Source: Acetobacter sacchari (GTDB lineage: Bacteria; Pseudomonadota; Alphaproteobacteria; Acetobacterales; Acetobacteraceae). From it: DNA of 64,000 bases. The DNA lies in the NCBI RefSeq assembly GCF_017377715.1, contig NZ_JAFVMF010000006.1:124001-188000 (forward strand). Reading direction: 5' to 3'. The translations under genes were made by a program, and so were the position numbers. Below are positions 37,295-46,078 of the stretch, piece by piece. Within the stretch, counting starts at the first letter, position 1; the number at the start of each line of letters is the position of its first letter. Under the pieces are notes generated by a model. The model saw only the letters and a list, made by a program, of their open reading frames with translations, did not search any database and was not told the origin of the DNA.

Positions 37295-37380
37295 GCGGCC
37301 GTGGCGGAATGGTAGACGCGCAAGCTTGAGGTGCTTGTGGGGGAAACCCTGTGGAAGTTCGAGTCTTCTCGGCCGCACCA
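37295..37380 (+). tRNA. tRNA-Leu(GAG)
   Basis: GCGGCCG pairs with CGGCCGC, followed by A and an encoded CCA. The anticodon stem CAAGC/GCTTG encloses the loop TTGAGGT, giving anticodon GAG. A long variable arm (TGGGGGAAACCCTG region) supports leucine. The gene is 86 nt including CCA. Confidence 0.95.
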
Positions 37381-37383
37381 AAT

Positions 37384-37402
37384 TCCCGAATGTCGGGATT
37401 TT
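37384..37402 (+). terminator. Intrinsic terminator-like hairpin after tRNA-Leu
   Basis: TCCCGA at 37384-37389 pairs with TCGGGA at 37393-37398 around a 3-nt loop and is followed by TTTT. It lies 4 bp beyond the tRNA CCA end, so it probably stops tRNA transcription. Confidence 0.55.
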
Positions 37403-37427
37403 CAAATTTAAAATTTATTTGCGAAGC

Positions 37428-37449
37428 GGCCGCCCTGCAAAGGGCGGCC
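37428..37449 (+). repeat. Perfect 9-bp hairpin with GCAA tetraloop upstream of galU
   Basis: GGCCGCCCT and AGGGCGGCC are perfectly complementary and separated by GCAA, a GNRA tetraloop. No T run follows on the plus strand. It lies about 215 bp before galU in a gene-free 285 bp gap and may be a terminator backup, an RNA leader element or a boundary hairpin. Confidence 0.5.
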
Positions 37450-37665
37450 CGCGCGCGTTCGCATTATTCCTGTGATTAACTTCGGTTTCGAAATTAAGGC
37501 GCGATTGTGGCTCTAAAAGCCTCAGAACAGAGATATTTTCTGATTTTTTAATCCTGTTGAAGGCTGGCAACCGACTGCGATCCCGCCTTACAGTACGTCG
37601 CATGCCGGCGCGCTGATATTCATCGCCGCCCGGCTCGTCCGCCCATTCATATAAGGTGCTCATTC

Positions 37666-38544
37666 GTGACGAAGCCATTGCGTAAAGCTGTGCTGCCAGT
37701 CGCCGGCCTTGGAACCAGATTCCTTCCGGCGACCAAGGCGATGCCGAAAGAAATGCTGCCAGTCGTCGACAAGCCCCTGATTCAGTACGCAATCGATGAA
37801 GCGCGTGCGGCGGGAATTGAAGAATTTTGCCTCATCACAGGGCGTGGCAAAGATTCTCTTATCGATTACTTCGACGTCGCATTCGAGCTGGAAGTCACAC
37901 TGCGCGAGCGCAACAAGACCGAGGCGCTGGATGCTCTCAAGCCCAGCAGCATAGAGGCCGGTTCTCTGGTCGCCGTGCGTCAGCAGGAACCCCTGGGCCT
38001 CGGCCATGCGATCTGGTGCGCGCGCAGCTTTATCGGCGACGATCCATTCGCGATCCTGCTGCCCGATGACATCGTCCAGTCGGACGTGTCCTGCCTGAAG
38101 CAGTTAGCCGATACGTACTATCAGACGGGCGGCAGCGTCGTCGCCGTCGAGGAAGTGCCGCGCGAGCATACGAACCGTTATGGCATCCTCAAGCCCGGCG
38201 CTGATGACGGGAAGCTGGTGGAGATCGCAGGCCTCGTAGAGAAGCCGAAGCCTGAAGAGGCGCCGTCCAATCTTTCCATCATTGGTCGCTACGTCCTGAC
38301 GCCAGAGATCATGCCCTTTCTCGGCCTGCTCGAAAAAGGCGCGGGCGGAGAGGTGCAGTTGACCGACGCTATGGCGAAGACCATTGGCAAGACGCCATTC
38401 CATGGCCTTCGTTACGAAGGCAAGCGTTTCGATTGCGGCAACAAGATCGGCTTTCTCGAAGCCCAGATCGCGTTCGCGCTGGAGCGTCCCGATCTCGCCG
38501 ACGATGTGCGCGGTTTCCTGAAGACCTACACCGGAGCTGTTTGA
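37666..38544 (+). CDS. galU: UTP-glucose-1-phosphate uridylyltransferase
   Basis: GalU makes UDP-glucose, the donor for exopolysaccharide, cellulose and LPS. The 292-residue protein starts with GTG 37666 (AAGG upstream) and shows GLGTRFLPATKAMPKEMLPV, the nucleotide-binding signature, followed by VDKPLIQYAIDEA. The stop overlaps the start of the next gene (TGATG), so the two are co-translated. UDP-glucose from here would feed the EPS locus at 14-26 kb; this link is inference. Confidence 0.96.
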   Translation: MTKPLRKAVLPVAGLGTRFLPATKAMPKEMLPVVDKPLIQYAIDEARAAGIEEFCLITGRGKDSLIDYFDVAFELEVTLRERNKTEALDALKPSSIEAGSLVAVRQQEPLGLGHAIWCARSFIGDDPFAILLPDDIVQSDVSCLKQLADTYYQTGGSVVAVEEVPREHTNRYGILKPGADDGKLVEIAGLVEKPKPEEAPSNLSIIGRYVLTPEIMPFLGLLEKGAGGEVQLTDAMAKTIGKTPFHGLRYEGKRFDCGNKIGFLEAQIAFALERPDLADDVRGFLKTYTGAV

Positions 38545-39953
38545 TGACTTTTCGTCACACGTTCGACGCGACGAGCCTTCGCGAATACGATATTCGCGGC
38601 ATCGTCGGCGCGACGCTGAAGCCGGAAGACGCGTACGCCATTGGCCGCACGTTCGCCAGCATGGTTATCTGCAACGGCGGCAAGAAGATCGTCATCGGTT
38701 ATGACGGCCGTCTGTCGTCGCCGGAACTGGAGGCCGCCCTTGTCAAAGGAGCCGTCGCCTCCGGCGCTGACGTTACGCGCGTTGGGTGTGGACCGACGCC
38801 AATGCTTTACTACGGGTCTGTTGCATTCAAGGCCGACGGCGCCATCATGGTGACCGGCAGCCACAATCCGCCGAACTACAACGGCTTCAAGATGATGTTC
38901 GCGGGCAAGCCGTTCTTCGGCGACCAGATCAAGGAACTCGGTCGCCTGTCCGATGCGGGCGACGTGGTCCCGGATGCGGAAGGCTCGGTCACGACGGTCG
39001 ACATCAGCGACGAATACATTACGCGCCTGATGAAGGACTGGGACGGTGGCGAGCGAAAGCTGAAGGTCGTCTGGGATAACGGCAACAGCGCCGCGGGCGA
39101 CGTGCTGAAGAAACTGCTTGAGAAGCTTCCGGGCGAGCACATTGTGCTGAACGGGGAAGTGGACGGGAACTTCCCGGCGCATCATCCGGACCCGACTGTC
39201 GCGAAGAATCTCGAACAGCTCATAGACAAGGTTCGTGAAGTGAAGGCGGACGCGGGCATCGCGTTCGATGGGGACGCCGACCGCATTGGACTGGTCGACG
39301 ATAAAGGAGAGATCCTTTGGGGCGATCAGATCCTGGTCCTGCTTGCCCGCGACGTACTGAAGACCCACCCGTCGGCGACGATCATTGCTGACGTGAAGGC
39401 CAGTCAAGTTCTGTTCGACGAAGTCACCAAAGCTGGCGGCGCGCCGCTGATGTGGAAGACCGGCCATTCGCTGATCAAGTCCAAGATGGCGGAAACCAAA
39501 TCGCCTCTGGCGGGCGAGATGTCCGGGCACATCTTCTTCGCCGACAAATGGTATGGCTTCGATGACGCGATCTACGCGGCCATTCGCGTGCTCGGCATCG
39601 TCGCACGCCTCGATACGCCGCTCTCTACTGTACGGGAGTCCTTGCCGAAGACGATCTCCACCCCGGAGATCCGTTTCGACTGTGACGATCTGCGCAAGTT
39701 CAAGGTGATCGAGGAAGTCGCCGAACGCCTCCGCACCGAAGGCGCAGATGTTTCGGAGATCGACGGCGTTCGCGTCAACACGGAAGATGGCTGGTGGTTG
39801 TTGCGCGCCTCCAACACGCAGGCTGTTCTGGTCGCGCGCGCCGAAGGCAAGAGCGACGCGGGGCTTGAGGCGCTAAAGGACGCGATTTCGCGCCAGCTTG
39901 AGCAATCCGGTTTGGAGAAACCGGATTTCTCCGGTGAAAATGCCGGCCACTGA
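38544..39953 (+). CDS. Phosphomannomutase/phosphoglucomutase (AlgC-like)
   Basis: This enzyme interconverts hexose 6- and 1-phosphates. It has 469 residues from ATG 38544, overlapping the galU stop. FREYDIRG-type N-terminus (LREYDIRG, 12-19), phosphoserine loop VTGSHNPPNYNG with Ser106, metal loop DGDADRIG, and sugar-specificity loop GEMSGH are all present, the last fitting dual mannose/glucose use. Paired with galU it directs glucose-6-phosphate to UDP-glucose and could also supply mannose-1-phosphate. The upstream part of the open frame lies inside galU and is not coding. Confidence 0.94.
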   Translation: MTFRHTFDATSLREYDIRGIVGATLKPEDAYAIGRTFASMVICNGGKKIVIGYDGRLSSPELEAALVKGAVASGADVTRVGCGPTPMLYYGSVAFKADGAIMVTGSHNPPNYNGFKMMFAGKPFFGDQIKELGRLSDAGDVVPDAEGSVTTVDISDEYITRLMKDWDGGERKLKVVWDNGNSAAGDVLKKLLEKLPGEHIVLNGEVDGNFPAHHPDPTVAKNLEQLIDKVREVKADAGIAFDGDADRIGLVDDKGEILWGDQILVLLARDVLKTHPSATIIADVKASQVLFDEVTKAGGAPLMWKTGHSLIKSKMAETKSPLAGEMSGHIFFADKWYGFDDAIYAAIRVLGIVARLDTPLSTVRESLPKTISTPEIRFDCDDLRKFKVIEEVAERLRTEGADVSEIDGVRVNTEDGWWLLRASNTQAVLVARAEGKSDAGLEALKDAISRQLEQSGLEKPDFSGENAGH

Positions 39954-39972
39954 CCGGCGGCCACTCAGATAA

Positions 39973-39989
39973 CCCGGCCTTGCGCCGGG
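39973..39989 (+). terminator. Possible terminator hairpin after the hexomutase gene
   Basis: CCCGGC (39973-39978) pairs with GCCGGG (39984-39989) around a 5-nt loop, 20 bp past the stop codon. The downstream T run is weak (CTTATC), so it could also be a processing or attenuation hairpin. Confidence 0.4.
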
Positions 39990-40020
39990 CTTATCGCAGC
40001 TATCGATCCGGGAGGCAGCC

Positions 40021-40206
40021 TTGCAGAACGAGGACGCGTTCCGGTCGTTTCTTGAGCCCGGCCAGTGGGTGACGCACCCTGACCACCCCGAATGGGGTTT
40101 GGGGCAGGTCCAGTCGGCGATAGGACGTCGCGTCACCGTCAATTTCGAACATATGGGCAAGGTGGCGCTCGACGCGTCCATCGTAACGCTCAGCATCGAG
40201 GTCTGA
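40021..40206 (+). CDS. DUF3553 domain protein
   Basis: This 61-residue protein has a TTG start with GGGAGG 6 nt upstream. It reads FLEPGQWVTHPDHPEWGLGQ and then a short beta-rich stretch (RRVTVNFEHMGKV). This matches the small DUF3553 domain, resembling the CarD/Tudor-like module attached to UvrD-type helicases in alphaproteobacteria. Function is unknown; the fold suggests RNA-polymerase or protein binding. It stands alone between the hexomutase and moaA. Confidence 0.75.
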   Translation: MQNEDAFRSFLEPGQWVTHPDHPEWGLGQVQSAIGRRVTVNFEHMGKVALDASIVTLSIEV

Positions 40207-40427
40207 TCTCGAATCGGTGGATCAGACCTCGGCGCTTCCTCGACCATGCAGATCGGCGATATCGTCGACTTCAGCCTGGGGCGCAGTTATACCGCTCGAA
40301 TCCTTCATTTTCTGCTCCTCACGTTGTGGGGCGCTGCGTCCGCTGCATGGCAGGGAACCTGCGGAACGCGAGTTTGTCAGGACTGTAACTTCACCTCGCG
40401 GCCAGTTCAGGCGTATATCGAGGACAA

Positions 40428-41447
40428 ATGCGGTCCAGTTTAATCGACAGCCACGGTCGGGCGATCTCTTATCTTCGCGTATCGGTCACCGACCGATGCG
40501 ACATGCGGTGTGTCTACTGCATGGCGGAGGACATGGAGTTTCTGCCACGCGCTGACGTCCTGGACTTTGCTGAGATGGAGCGCTTGTGCGCGTCGTTTAT
40601 CCGTCGCGGCGTGACCCGTATTCGCCTCACCGGCGGAGAGCCGCTTGTCAGGCGCGATATCGACACGCTTGTTCGGAGTCTCGGCCGATGGCTACGCCCC
40701 AAGGGTTCGTCCACACCAGGGCTCGACGAATTGACGCTCACGACCAACGGCAGCCAGCTAAGGCAGCATGCGAAAGCTTTGTATGAGGCAGGCGTAAGGC
40801 GCGTGAACGTCAGTTTGGATACGCTCGATCCCGAGCGTTTTGCGACCGTGACGAGACGTGGCCGGCTTCATCAGACGCTGGACGGGGTTCAGGCTGCGCT
40901 CGACTCTGGCATTGCGGTGCGAATCAACACAGTGGCGATGGCTGGCGTCAACGATAGGGAATTCGACCAGCTTATCGGCTGGTGTGGGGAAATTGGCGCC
41001 GATTTGTGCCTGATCGAGACCATGCCGATGGGCGACACTGGCGAAGACCGCCGGAGCCAATACCTGCCGCTCGTCGATATCAGGCGCGACCTTGCTACGC
41101 GCTGGACTCTGGAGCCTCTAACAGTGCGAACCGGCGGCCCCGCCCGTTATGTTAGGGTCGCGGAGACGGGGAAAAAGCTTGGGTTCATCACGCCGTTGAG
41201 CCACAATTTCTGCGAAAGCTGCAATCGCGTGCGGCTGTCATGCACTGGACGACTCTACACGTGCCTCGGGCAGGAGGATGGCGCCGATCTTCGCGCCGTG
41301 TTGCGGGGAGGTGGTTCAGACGACCAGATCGCGGCCACGATCGACGACGCCCTGTCGCACAAGCCGAAAGGGCATGATTTCATGATCGGCAGACGCGGGG
41401 GCGAAGTCTCCGGTCCCGTGAGGCACATGAGCGTAACCGGAGGGTGA
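40428..41447 (+). CDS. moaA: GTP 3',8-cyclase MoaA
   Basis: MoaA is the radical SAM enzyme for the first step of molybdenum cofactor synthesis. At 339 residues it has the N-terminal cluster CDMRCVYC (Cys24, 28, 31), LTGGEPL (SAM binding), the C-terminal cluster [19 protein letters not shown], and the conserved GlyGly end (SVTGG), which is required for catalysis. GAGGA precedes the ATG. The 221 bp before it shows no recognisable Moco riboswitch. Its product could serve a xanthine dehydrogenase feeding the purine cluster, but no such gene is in the window. Confidence 0.95.
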   Translation: MRSSLIDSHGRAISYLRVSVTDRCDMRCVYCMAEDMEFLPRADVLDFAEMERLCASFIRRGVTRIRLTGGEPLVRRDIDTLVRSLGRWLRPKGSSTPGLDELTLTTNGSQLRQHAKALYEAGVRRVNVSLDTLDPERFATVTRRGRLHQTLDGVQAALDSGIAVRINTVAMAGVNDREFDQLIGWCGEIGADLCLIETMPMGDTGEDRRSQYLPLVDIRRDLATRWTLEPLTVRTGGPARYVRVAETGKKLGFITPLSHNFCESCNRVRLSCTGRLYTCLGQEDGADLRAVLRGGGSDDQIAATIDDALSHKPKGHDFMIGRRGGEVSGPVRHMSVTGG

Positions 41448-41602
41448 TCTGCCTTCTGGAGATTTATCGTGATCATTACGTTAATATTTTGAAGCGCGAT
41501 TGACTGGCCCGACCTGCGCGACTCAAATCGCTGAGACATGATGTTCGGTGTTTATCAATAAATGTCGGGTTTCATGACGCCGTCTTGAGCGAAGAGGCCG
41601 TG

Positions 41603-42388
41603 ATGAGTGACGCAGGGGCTGTCGACCCGAAAATCTGTCAAATCGTTCGACAGTCATTGCCGCAGATTGAAAGCGCGTTTGGAGTGCGGATTCTGAGGGC
41701 CACCGAAGCCGGTCCTCGAGGCTATGGCGCTGGCTCGCTCGATACCCCTCATGACGTTCAGTTTGCTTATGTTCGAAAGGTGGACTGGTATCTCAGGTTG
41801 ACGCCGGGAGCGGAGAAAATCTCTCTGCCCGTGTCGCCCGAATTGAACATGACAGGGAGTGATATTCGCGGCGTTCTCCGCTCCGCCCAGAGTGGCGATT
41901 TTGAAGCTCTGCTGAATCTTGCGCAGGGCGACGTTTATTTTGACCGGCCTGAGGGCTGGAGTGAGTGCGCCGGACTGATCACGCCAGAGAACACCCGGGC
42001 ATCTGATTTTCTGCGACTTCGTAATCGCGCCGTTACCCGATCCAGAAGCTGGGGCTTCGGCACGGATCAGGATTTCGCGGAATTTTTCGACGTCGTGTAT
42101 TGCCTTCTGCGCGCCCGGTGGCGTGCAGATCGCAGTGATTCGCTCCCGGAAGGCATAGCCCCCCTCATTGAAGGGCTTGAAGATGATCTCCGCGCCGATA
42201 TCCACAAATTACTGAATGCAAAACGCGAGAAGGCGGAAACAGCTGTCGTCCCACCGCTCCCTCGGATTCAGATCTTCATGGACAGCGAGATGCAGCGCCT
42301 CGCAGACGTGAGCATGCCTGCGCCTGCGGGCGTCGCGTCTGAGCCATTCGACCAGATTTTTTCGAGCCTCGTGCGGAATTTCGGCTGA
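41603..42388 (+). CDS. RlaP/COG3541-like nucleotidyltransferase with altered active site
   Basis: About 261 residues from ATG 41603, with GAGG at 5-nt spacing; a TTG at 41585 is an unlikely longer start. The sequence GVRILRATEAGPRGYGAGSL followed by DTPHDVQFAYVRKVDWYL aligns with the predicted nucleotidyltransferase family whose consensus is 'GVRIL.A.ESGSRAWGF.S.DSDYDVRFIYVRP..WYL'. The catalytic GS has become GP and the DxD pair has lost its first Asp. The protein may be catalytically dead or use a changed metal site. It is monocistronic, just before the purine cluster. Confidence 0.7.
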   Translation: MSDAGAVDPKICQIVRQSLPQIESAFGVRILRATEAGPRGYGAGSLDTPHDVQFAYVRKVDWYLRLTPGAEKISLPVSPELNMTGSDIRGVLRSAQSGDFEALLNLAQGDVYFDRPEGWSECAGLITPENTRASDFLRLRNRAVTRSRSWGFGTDQDFAEFFDVVYCLLRARWRADRSDSLPEGIAPLIEGLEDDLRADIHKLLNAKREKAETAVVPPLPRIQIFMDSEMQRLADVSMPAPAGVASEPFDQIFSSLVRNFG

Positions 42389-42782
42389 CAGGGCTTCGCC
42401 TTACGCGTTCCCATAAGCAAAAAAATGAGTTCGGCTGCATCAGGCTGCGTGGTTACGGCGAAGGAACTGCCGAGCGCGAATCAGTTGAAGTGTAGGCCAT
42501 CGGCCTGCCGCAACAACAGGATCAACAAGGCCGTCACCGGGCGCTGAGCGAATGCGCTGACTGCGAAGAATCCCGACGCAAATGTGTGTTTCCGTTTCGG
42601 CAACAGCCTGGTTGTAATATTATACTGGACCGGGCGCCCCCCTTTCGCATTAGTTTCGGTGTCAGGACGGTGCGAGTGGGGGAAACACTCGGTCGCGCCG
42701 GGGGGCGCGACCACCTGTTCTTTGTTTGAACGCCCCACTATCTGCGTTTTGGCGCAGATAGTGGGAGAGCAGGAGCGTCCCT
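42389..42782 (+). promoter_or_regulatory. Structured 5' leader of the purine cluster, candidate riboswitch
   Basis: A -10-like TATACT lies at 42621-42626. Beyond it the transcript can fold into three consecutive hairpins: CGAGTG/CACTCG (42673-42678 and 42686-42691), GGTCGCGCC/GGCGCGACC (42691-42699 and 42704-42712) and a perfect 13-bp stem CCCACTATCTGCG/CGCAGATAGTGGG (42734-42746 and 42753-42765). In addition GCGCCCCCC at 42634-42642 is perfectly complementary to GGGGGGCGC at 42700-42708, which excludes the second hairpin. Mutually exclusive folds just before the ribosome site AGGAG (42771) suggest RNA-based control. No known class was recognised. The first 220 bp of the gap shows nothing. 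Confidence 0.5.
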
Positions 42783-44237
42783 ATGGCCACGCCGCGCGAA
42801 ACGGAAGTGTCGGCGCAATCCCTTGAAGCGTTGAGCGAACAGGTGAGGCGCGATCTGGATCGCATACGCTATCCGCGCCGCGAATGGATGCCTGTGACCA
42901 AGCGCGACGGCGAAGCCGTGCTGGACGTCGCTATCATCGGCGCTGGTCAGGGTGGTCTTGCTACGGCGTTCGCGTTGAAACGCCTTAACGTCGATAATGT
43001 CACCGTTTTTGATCGCGCACCGCGGGGCGGAGAGGGGCCTTGGGTCACGTTCGCCCGTATGGTCACTCTACGAACACCTAAATACGTGACCGGGCCGGAT
43101 CTTGGCGTCCCTAGCCTGACGCCGCGTTCATGGTTCTCAGCGCAATATGGCGCTGACGCATGGGACGCTCTCGAAAAGATAGCCCGGCAGGATTGGCAGG
43201 CTTATCTCGACTGGTTCCGTAAGACGCTTGAACTGCCTGTCGAAAACGATCTTACTTTCGAAGGAGTCACGTGGGAGGACGGTCTTCTGCGATTGACCTT
43301 TCGCTCGGCGGACGGCGGCGTCACCTCCCGGTTGACGCGGAAGCTCGTGCTGGCCACCGGCATAGATGGCGGCGGATGCTGGAATACGCCCGCTTTTATT
43401 CGCGAGGCTTTACCACGATCGCGTTACGCGCACACGTCCGAGACAATTGACTTCGCGGCGCTGCGCGGCAAGCGAGTTGGTGTTCTCGGGGCCGGAGCGT
43501 CCGCCTTTGACAACGCAGCGACCGCTCTGGAAGCAGGCGTCAAATCAGTCGAACTTTGCCTCCGCCGGAAGGTCATCCCCTCCGTCAATCCGTACAGATG
43601 GATGGAAAACACCGGGTTTCTCGCGCATTTTCCATCTTTGCCGGATCTTCAGCGCTGGCGTTTCATGGCGCATATTTACGATCTCAACCAGCCACCGCCG
43701 CAGGACACGTTCTGGCGTTGCCGCGGGCATGAGGGTTTCTCCTTCCATACCGGCTGTCCCTGGACTGACGCGCGGATGGAAGGTGAGGAGATCGTCGTGG
43801 ATACGCCTCTCGGCGAGAAACGGTTCGATTTCGTCATCATCGGCACAGGCTTCACGGTCGATCTGAAGCTTCGCCCGGAGACTGCATCTTTTGCTGACGC
43901 CGTGGCGCTCTGGCGAGATCGGTTCACGCCGCCCGAGGGCGATGAGCATACGTTGATCGGCGCACATCCATATCTTGGCGACGCGTATCAGTTTCTGCCC
44001 AAGGATGCAGCGGATCCGCGCGCGCCCTTGCTGGCCGCGATCCATAATTTCACATTCTCGGCTACGCCCAGCATGGGACTGTCTGGCGCGTCCATCAGCG
44101 GCATGCGCTTTGGCGTGGATCGTCTGGCGCGCGGACTCACGCGCGACCTGTTCGTGGCGGACGGTCAGTGGCATCTCGATAGCTTGCTCAAGTATGACAC
44201 CCCCGAACTGATCAGCACGGAGCCGCCGCCTCGATAG
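42783..44237 (+). CDS. FAD/NAD(P)-binding monooxygenase, candidate urate hydroxylase
   Basis: This 484-residue flavoprotein has an FAD loop IIGAGQGG (51-58) and a second Rossmann loop VGVLGAGASA (231-240) for NAD(P), the arrangement of class B flavin monooxygenases. FVIIGTGF near 350 is a further dinucleotide-fold signature. It opens a cluster encoding every step from 5-hydroxyisourate to oxalate, while uricase, HpxO and PucL are absent. It therefore may supply 5-hydroxyisourate, by analogy with HpyO, the alternative flavoprotein urate hydroxylase described in Xanthomonas. Homology to HpyO was not tested. AGGAG is 7 nt before the ATG. Confidence 0.75.
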   Translation: MATPRETEVSAQSLEALSEQVRRDLDRIRYPRREWMPVTKRDGEAVLDVAIIGAGQGGLATAFALKRLNVDNVTVFDRAPRGGEGPWVTFARMVTLRTPKYVTGPDLGVPSLTPRSWFSAQYGADAWDALEKIARQDWQAYLDWFRKTLELPVENDLTFEGVTWEDGLLRLTFRSADGGVTSRLTRKLVLATGIDGGGCWNTPAFIREALPRSRYAHTSETIDFAALRGKRVGVLGAGASAFDNAATALEAGVKSVELCLRRKVIPSVNPYRWMENTGFLAHFPSLPDLQRWRFMAHIYDLNQPPPQDTFWRCRGHEGFSFHTGCPWTDARMEGEEIVVDTPLGEKRFDFVIIGTGFTVDLKLRPETASFADAVALWRDRFTPPEGDEHTLIGAHPYLGDAYQFLPKDAADPRAPLLAAIHNFTFSATPSMGLSGASISGMRFGVDRLARGLTRDLFVADGQWHLDSLLKYDTPELISTEPPPR

Positions 44238-44481
44238 GGCCTTCGCCGTTCACGCTCGGCGCATCCTGTAAGACCGTCGCGCATTCAACAGGCGTCGTGA
44301 TCGTCAATTCCCTACCAAAATTCGGAGCGTCGCCATCTGTCTCAGTACTGATAAAAGGTTCTGATTCGAAACGATTGGACTGGCGCCGGGCAAGTCTTCC
44401 TGACGGGCGTTGCGCGTGTAACAATTCCGCCGTGCCGGAAACGACCGGCGTCTGATCGCGATTTATGATGAGGGGGCGGAT

Positions 44482-44670
44482 ATGTCTGTGAATGTCGACG
44501 AGGGAGCGGATGAACTCGCGATCATGGCGCGGGCGGTGGACCTGCATCTGCCGGACGCGTGCCGACCGGGCGTGGAAGCCAATACCAACGTGTTGCGCGG
44601 CTACGTCGCCCTGATCGAAGGATTGCCGCTCTCCGATCACTGTGAGCCTGCGTTTGGGTACAAGCCATGA
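44482..44670 (+). CDS. hpxX: HpxX/AtzG-like small subunit (DUF4089)
   Basis: This 62-residue protein reads MARAVDLHLPDACRPGVEAN and then LRGYVALIEGLPL, the DUF4089 pattern of AtzG and of the oxalurate-catabolism protein HpxX. AtzG forms a complex with the amidase AtzE and is needed for its activity. The stop overlaps the ATG of the amidase gene (ATGA), so the two subunits are coupled. GAGGGGG lies just before the start. The 244 bp upstream, after the flavoprotein gene, shows no gene. Confidence 0.8.
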   Translation: MSVNVDEGADELAIMARAVDLHLPDACRPGVEANTNVLRGYVALIEGLPLSDHCEPAFGYKP

Positions 44671-46067
44671 CGATGACCGCCGCAGCCCAGGCGAACGCAG
44701 TTCGATTTGGCGTAAAAACTGCGCGCGAAACGATCGAAGCGGCGATCGAGACGGTCGGGATACGTGATCCTGCCTATTGCAGCGTGACGCGGCTTCTCGC
44801 GGAGCGCGCGCGGCGTATGGCCGACGCAATCGACATTCGCATTGCGCGAGGCGAGCAGGTCGGTCCGTTGGCGGGCGTCCCGTTCGGCGTCAAGGATCTG
44901 TTCGACGTCGCCGGGGAGGTGACGACCGCAGGCTCCGTCGTTCTGGCTTCTGACCCTCCGAAGGAAGACGACGCCATTGTGGTGCAACGTCTGATCGCGG
45001 CAGGCGCCATCCCACTCGCTCTGCTGAACATGGACGAGTTCGCCTACGGCTTTGCGACCGAGAACGCCCATTATGGCGTCACCCGCAATCCGCGTGATAC
45101 GGATCGCCTGGCAGGCGGATCGTCTGGCGGATCGGCGGCAGCCGTCGCCGGTGGCCTGGTTCCGATCACTATCGGATCGGACACCAACGGCTCGATCCGC
45201 GTTCCGGCGTCGCTGTGTGGCGTGTGGGGACTGCGGCCAACGCAAGGCCGCCTGCCGCTCGGCGGAGTGTATCCATTCGCAGCCAGCCTGGACGTTGTTG
45301 GTCCTTTCGCCGGAGACGTGGACGATCTGAAACTGGCCTTCGAGGCGATGGATGGTCACGCGCTCGATGAAGTCCCCGACACAAGGGGCCTGCGGGTGGC
45401 CAGACTGGGCGGATGGTTCGAACAGGATCTGGTTCCCGCATTGCGAGAGGGACTGGAGCGTCTGACCGGGTTCTTCGGAACCTCTCGTGTAGTCGAATTG
45501 CCAGAACCGGCGCGCGCGCGGGCGGCTTCCTTCGTCATCACGGCGGCGGAAGGTGGTTCCCTGCATCTACCCCGTCTGCGAACGCGACCGATAGACTACG
45601 ACCCCGCCACACGCGACAGGCTGATGGCCGGCGCCATGCTGCCGGCAGCGCCGGTGATCCGGGCGCATCGTGTTCGAAACTGGTTCCGCGAGCAGGTGCA
45701 TGCGCTGTTCGAGCATGTGGACGTTCTCATCGCGCCCGCGACAGTCGGCCCGGCGCCGCGCATCGATCAGCCGACGATCATGGTCGGCGGCAAGCCGGTG
45801 TCCGCGCGCGCCAATCTGGGGCTGTTCACCCAGCCGTTAAGTCTGGCCGGGATGCCGATCCTCGCCGCTCCGCTTGCGCCGCCTGCACACGAAGGCGCGT
45901 CGGCTGAAGAGCGGTTGCCTCTTGGCGTGCAACTCATCGCGGCGCCGGGAAAAGAGGCCAGCCTTTTCGCCATGGCCACTGCGCTTTCGCAAGCCGGACT
46001 GTTGGGTTTCCCAACTCCTGCGCCTGCGCCGGTCCATATGTCGTCGTCAAATTCCGGTAACTCCTGA
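44667..46067 (+). CDS. hpxY: AtzE-family amidohydrolase (HpxY-like, oxalurate catabolism)
   Basis: This 466-residue amidase-signature enzyme shows Lys76 in GVKDLFDVAG, the Gly/Ser-rich GSSGGS (151-156) and Ser176 in SDTNGSIRVP, matching the Ser-cisSer-Lys triad. AtzE itself hydrolyses 1-carboxybiuret; the homologue next to hpxX in Klebsiella-type purine clusters is thought to act on oxalurate, releasing oxamate. In this cluster pucG produces oxalurate, supporting that role. It is coupled to hpxX upstream and lies 11 bp before the HpxW-like gene. Confidence 0.85.
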   Translation: MTMTAAAQANAVRFGVKTARETIEAAIETVGIRDPAYCSVTRLLAERARRMADAIDIRIARGEQVGPLAGVPFGVKDLFDVAGEVTTAGSVVLASDPPKEDDAIVVQRLIAAGAIPLALLNMDEFAYGFATENAHYGVTRNPRDTDRLAGGSSGGSAAAVAGGLVPITIGSDTNGSIRVPASLCGVWGLRPTQGRLPLGGVYPFAASLDVVGPFAGDVDDLKLAFEAMDGHALDEVPDTRGLRVARLGGWFEQDLVPALREGLERLTGFFGTSRVVELPEPARARAASFVITAAEGGSLHLPRLRTRPIDYDPATRDRLMAGAMLPAAPVIRAHRVRNWFREQVHALFEHVDVLIAPATVGPAPRIDQPTIMVGGKPVSARANLGLFTQPLSLAGMPILAAPLAPPAHEGASAEERLPLGVQLIAAPGKEASLFAMATALSQAGLLGFPTPAPAPVHMSSSNSGNS

Positions 46068-46078
46068 GGATAGAGGGT

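Noticed and set aside
40207..40427. Possible molybdenum cofactor riboswitch before moaA
   Set aside because: I could not find the conserved Moco motif helices; no claim can be made without a covariance search.
40246..40443. 65-codon frame between the DUF3553 gene and moaA
   Set aside because: It overlaps the moaA start, has no ribosome site and no recognisable family, although it contains a hydrophobic stretch.
42481..42738. Minus-strand frame of 85 codons in the purine-cluster leader
   Set aside because: It covers the hairpins of the leader, and its product shows no domain; the RNA structure explains the sequence better.
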